Assembly: GCA_012522285.1 (NCBI GenBank)
Contig: JAAYKS010000440.1
Span: forward strand, 1-8,198
DNA length: 8,198 nucleotides
Direction of reading: 5' to 3'
Source of the DNA: Clostridiaceae bacterium
GTDB taxonomy: Bacteria; Bacillota; Clostridia; Saccharofermentanales; UBA5734
This document shows positions 6,850-8,198 of this stretch, in pieces. A program made the translations under genes and the position numbers. The first letter of the stretch is position 1; every line of letters begins with the position of its first letter. Below the pieces are notes generated by a model that worked only from the letters and a program-made list of their open reading frames with translations, searched no databases and was not told the origin of the DNA.

Positions 6850-7850
6850 GAGGTCTCCTTCTCTTGTGCGAGCACGGACTGTTCGATTTGTGGTGCCTGT
6901 GCCGCGGTCGGTTCCGCGAGCATCTCGCGCATACGTGTGACAAACCAGTCGAATTCCCCCGGGTCGTAGGGGGAAGGGTCGACCAGCCGGTAATCGATCG
7001 GGGCGGACGGGAAATCGTCGTCCAGATACCGCGGGAATAGATGTGCGTGCAGATGCGGCATGGAATTGGCGTGTATTTCGTAGTTGATCCGCACCGCGCC
7101 GGTCACGCGCAACAGTGCGTCGCCCGCCCGCTGGACATCCTGGATGAAACCGGCTGCGCGATCCGGCGGCATCGCGGAAAAATGAAGACCGTGATCGCAC
7201 GCCAGCACATGACACTTGCCGAACAACCGACCCTGGGCGGCCTCGAAACATTCCACCCGTCCGAATGGAAAAGAGGCGAGCAAGACCGGCGGATTCGGGG
7301 ATTGTTGTCCTGAACAGACCGGACAGGTGTCCGGGTTTGACATGGACTCGTATCGCGGATAATCGTAATGGAAGCTTTGACCGCGGTGCCCCCCGTCCGG
7401 GGGACGTACCAACAGACTGCGCGCGTGGCCATCGCCGTCGGTACAGTCCTCTCCGGTGTCGCGAAACCCCGCGGACAGATACAGCGCGCGTGCTGGAGCT
7501 CCGCCCGGATGACCGGGCAGGAACGTGATCACGTCGACCGGACGATCGCCGTCCATGTGCCGGATGGCAGTCTGCAGCAACCGGCTGCCGATTCCCTGCC
7601 CGCGTCGCTCCTGCAAGACCGCCATCCAGGCGATCCGGTTGGTCTTGCGGGAAAAGCTAAGCACACCCAGGCACATGCCGGTCCGGCGGTCAAACGCGCC
7701 CACCGCCTCCCTCAGGAGGATCTTTTTGTCGGCATAAGCCCGAAACGCGGGGTCCCTCGCCATGCCGGGCGAGTCGAATAGAACCGCGACCTGAGCGGCC
7801 AATCCGATCCATGCGGAGAGGTCCGGGGGCTCCATCCATCGAATCAACAC
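6846..7850 (-). CDS. GNAT acetyltransferase-HIT hydrolase two-domain protein
   Basis: A 334-residue protein with two recognisable enzyme domains. Residues 1 to about 150 are a GNAT N-acetyltransferase: the acetyl-CoA loop is RRGQGIG (82-88) after the beta strand NRIAWMAVL, and ARALYLSAGF (120-129) is the usual C-terminal motif. Residues about 174-315 are a histidine-triad domain: a CPVC pair (C176, C179) like the N-terminal zinc half-site of some HIT proteins, and the triad HLHAHLF with H266, H268 and H270, preceded by INYEIHANSMP, as in Ap4A hydrolase-like members. An internal methionine (M170, at 7343) starts the HIT part but has no Shine-Dalgarno site, and the frame is continuous, so a fusion is preferred. 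The start is GTG at 7850, 10 bases after the ferredoxin stop, also without a clear ribosome site; TTG at 7847 and ATG at 7835 are alternatives. Substrates of both domains are unknown. Confidence 0.85.
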   Translation of the reverse strand: MLIRWMEPPDLSAWIGLAAQVAVLFDSPGMARDPAFRAYADKKILLREAVGAFDRRTGMCLGVLSFSRKTNRIAWMAVLQERRGQGIGSRLLQTAIRHMDGDRPVDVITFLPGHPGGAPARALYLSAGFRDTGEDCTDGDGHARSLLVRPPDGGHRGQSFHYDYPRYESMSNPDTCPVCSGQQSPNPPVLLASFPFGRVECFEAAQGRLFGKCHVLACDHGLHFSAMPPDRAAGFIQDVQRAGDALLRVTGAVRINYEIHANSMPHLHAHLFPRYLDDDFPSAPIDYRLVDPSPYDPGEFDWFVTRMREMLAEPTAAQAPQIEQSVLAQEKETS

Positions 7851-7860
7851 GGCAGACGTT

Positions 7861-8052
7861 TCAATCCGTCAGCGTAATCGCGGCGACAGGGCACTGGTCC
7901 GCGGCGTCCTGCGCCTCGGCTTCGGCAGCAGGGGGAACCGGATCCGCGATCACGACGGATTTTCCCTCTCCATCCATCTCGAACACGTCCGGGCAAATGG
8001 CCGCGCACAATCCGCAACCGATACAAAGGTCCCGATCCACAATGGCTTTCAT
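7861..8052 (-). CDS. Short [4Fe-4S] ferredoxin
   Basis: A 63-residue soluble electron carrier. The cluster ligands are C10, C13 and C16 in CIGCGLC and the remote C54 in QCPVAAI, the layout of one-cluster ferredoxins such as that of Thermotoga maritima, with which it shares the opening MK.IVD...CIGCGLC...CPDVF. C20 is kept, but the position that pairs with it in a disulfide in the Thermotoga protein (around 43) is alanine or proline here, so C20 is unpaired. The start at 8052 is chosen from GAGGTG (8059-8064) six bases upstream; the open frame continues further but without family similarity. It is the first gene of the minus-strand block and lies 10 bases before the GNAT-HIT start. Redox partners are not shown; NrdG in the neighbouring unit is a reasonable candidate. 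Confidence 0.93.
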   Translation of the reverse strand: MKAIVDRDLCIGCGLCAAICPDVFEMDGEGKSVVIADPVPPAAEAEAQDAADQCPVAAITLTD

Positions 8053-8100
8053 CGCATACACCTCGCATTTGCTGTCGATTGGATTGTCTTCTCTCGTGTC

Positions 8101-8130
8101 ATTGTATCCGCTCCATCCCCTCGGGGACAA
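8101..8130 (-). promoter_or_regulatory. Sigma-70-like promoter before the ferredoxin gene
   Basis: On the minus strand TTGTCC (8125-8130) and TACAAT (8101-8106) are 18 bases apart, matching the -35 and -10 consensus at four and five of six positions. Transcription would start near 8094, giving a leader of about 40 bases with the Shine-Dalgarno site at 8059-8064. It probably drives ferredoxin, GNAT-HIT and DUF815. Confidence 0.55.
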
Positions 8131-8198
8131 GGCCGGCCGTAACGGAAAGCTGGACGGGAGTGGCGGCGGGTCAACCTTTCCCGGCTGCCTGGTACAAG

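Noticed and set aside
8160..8198. GTG-started open frame on the plus strand running off the right edge (13 codons, MAAGQPFPAAWYK)
   Set aside because: The purine-rich stretch before it directly abuts the GTG with no spacing, and 13 codons show no recognisable family. It could be a real divergent gene but cannot be supported.
8050..8198. Stop-free minus-strand frame ending in TGA over the ferredoxin start, which could be the end of an upstream gene
   Set aside because: About 48 codons without a stop are expected fairly often in GC-rich DNA; the peptide is arginine-rich with no family features and would cover a good promoter.

Overview
The window is GC-rich, densely coding bacterial DNA, most likely from a Gram-positive (Bacillota) organism that can live without oxygen. 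The evidence is indirect: an oxygen-sensitive class III ribonucleotide reductase with its activase, a short one-cluster ferredoxin of the Thermotoga/Bacillota type, a DUF815 ATPase, purine-rich Shine-Dalgarno sites before most starts, and tight gene packing. No genus can be named from the sequence alone.

Layout, left to right. At 1-191 (minus) is the N-terminal end of a YcaQ-like winged-helix protein that runs off the left edge. A divergent intergenic region at 192-393 holds two inverted repeats, an extended -10 candidate and a clear ribosome binding site. It is followed by a plus-strand, TTG-started membrane protein of the DUF2238/YjdF type (394-1092). This converges, with only 19 bases between the stops, on a six-gene block that is all on the minus strand. 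Read in its direction of transcription (right to left), the block is: ferredoxin (8052-7861), a GNAT-HIT two-domain protein (7850-6846), a DUF815 AAA ATPase (6849-5644), anaerobic ribonucleoside-triphosphate reductase nrdD (5511-3412), its radical SAM activase nrdG (3415-2699), and glucose-6-phosphate dehydrogenase zwf (2623-1112). Two neighbouring pairs overlap by the four bases ATGA (GNAT-HIT/DUF815 and nrdD/nrdG), which suggests translational coupling.

The block probably has two transcription units. Ferredoxin, GNAT-HIT and DUF815 sit behind a sigma-70-like promoter at 8101-8130. nrdD-nrdG, possibly with zwf, sits behind a 132-base gap that contains two NrdR-box-like sites exactly 31 bases apart. 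The functional theme is reducing power and DNA precursor supply without oxygen: NrdG must be reduced by a low-potential donor, for which the ferredoxin is a candidate. Zwf makes NADPH, which could feed a thioredoxin/glutaredoxin-type reductant of NrdD.

Most of this is recognisable metabolism and not an obviously new system. The items most worth a second look are the GNAT-HIT fusion translationally coupled to a DUF815 ATPase, the NrdR-box pair, and the leader hairpin in front of the membrane protein gene. No RNA genes, mobile elements, CRISPR arrays or convincing intrinsic terminators were seen.
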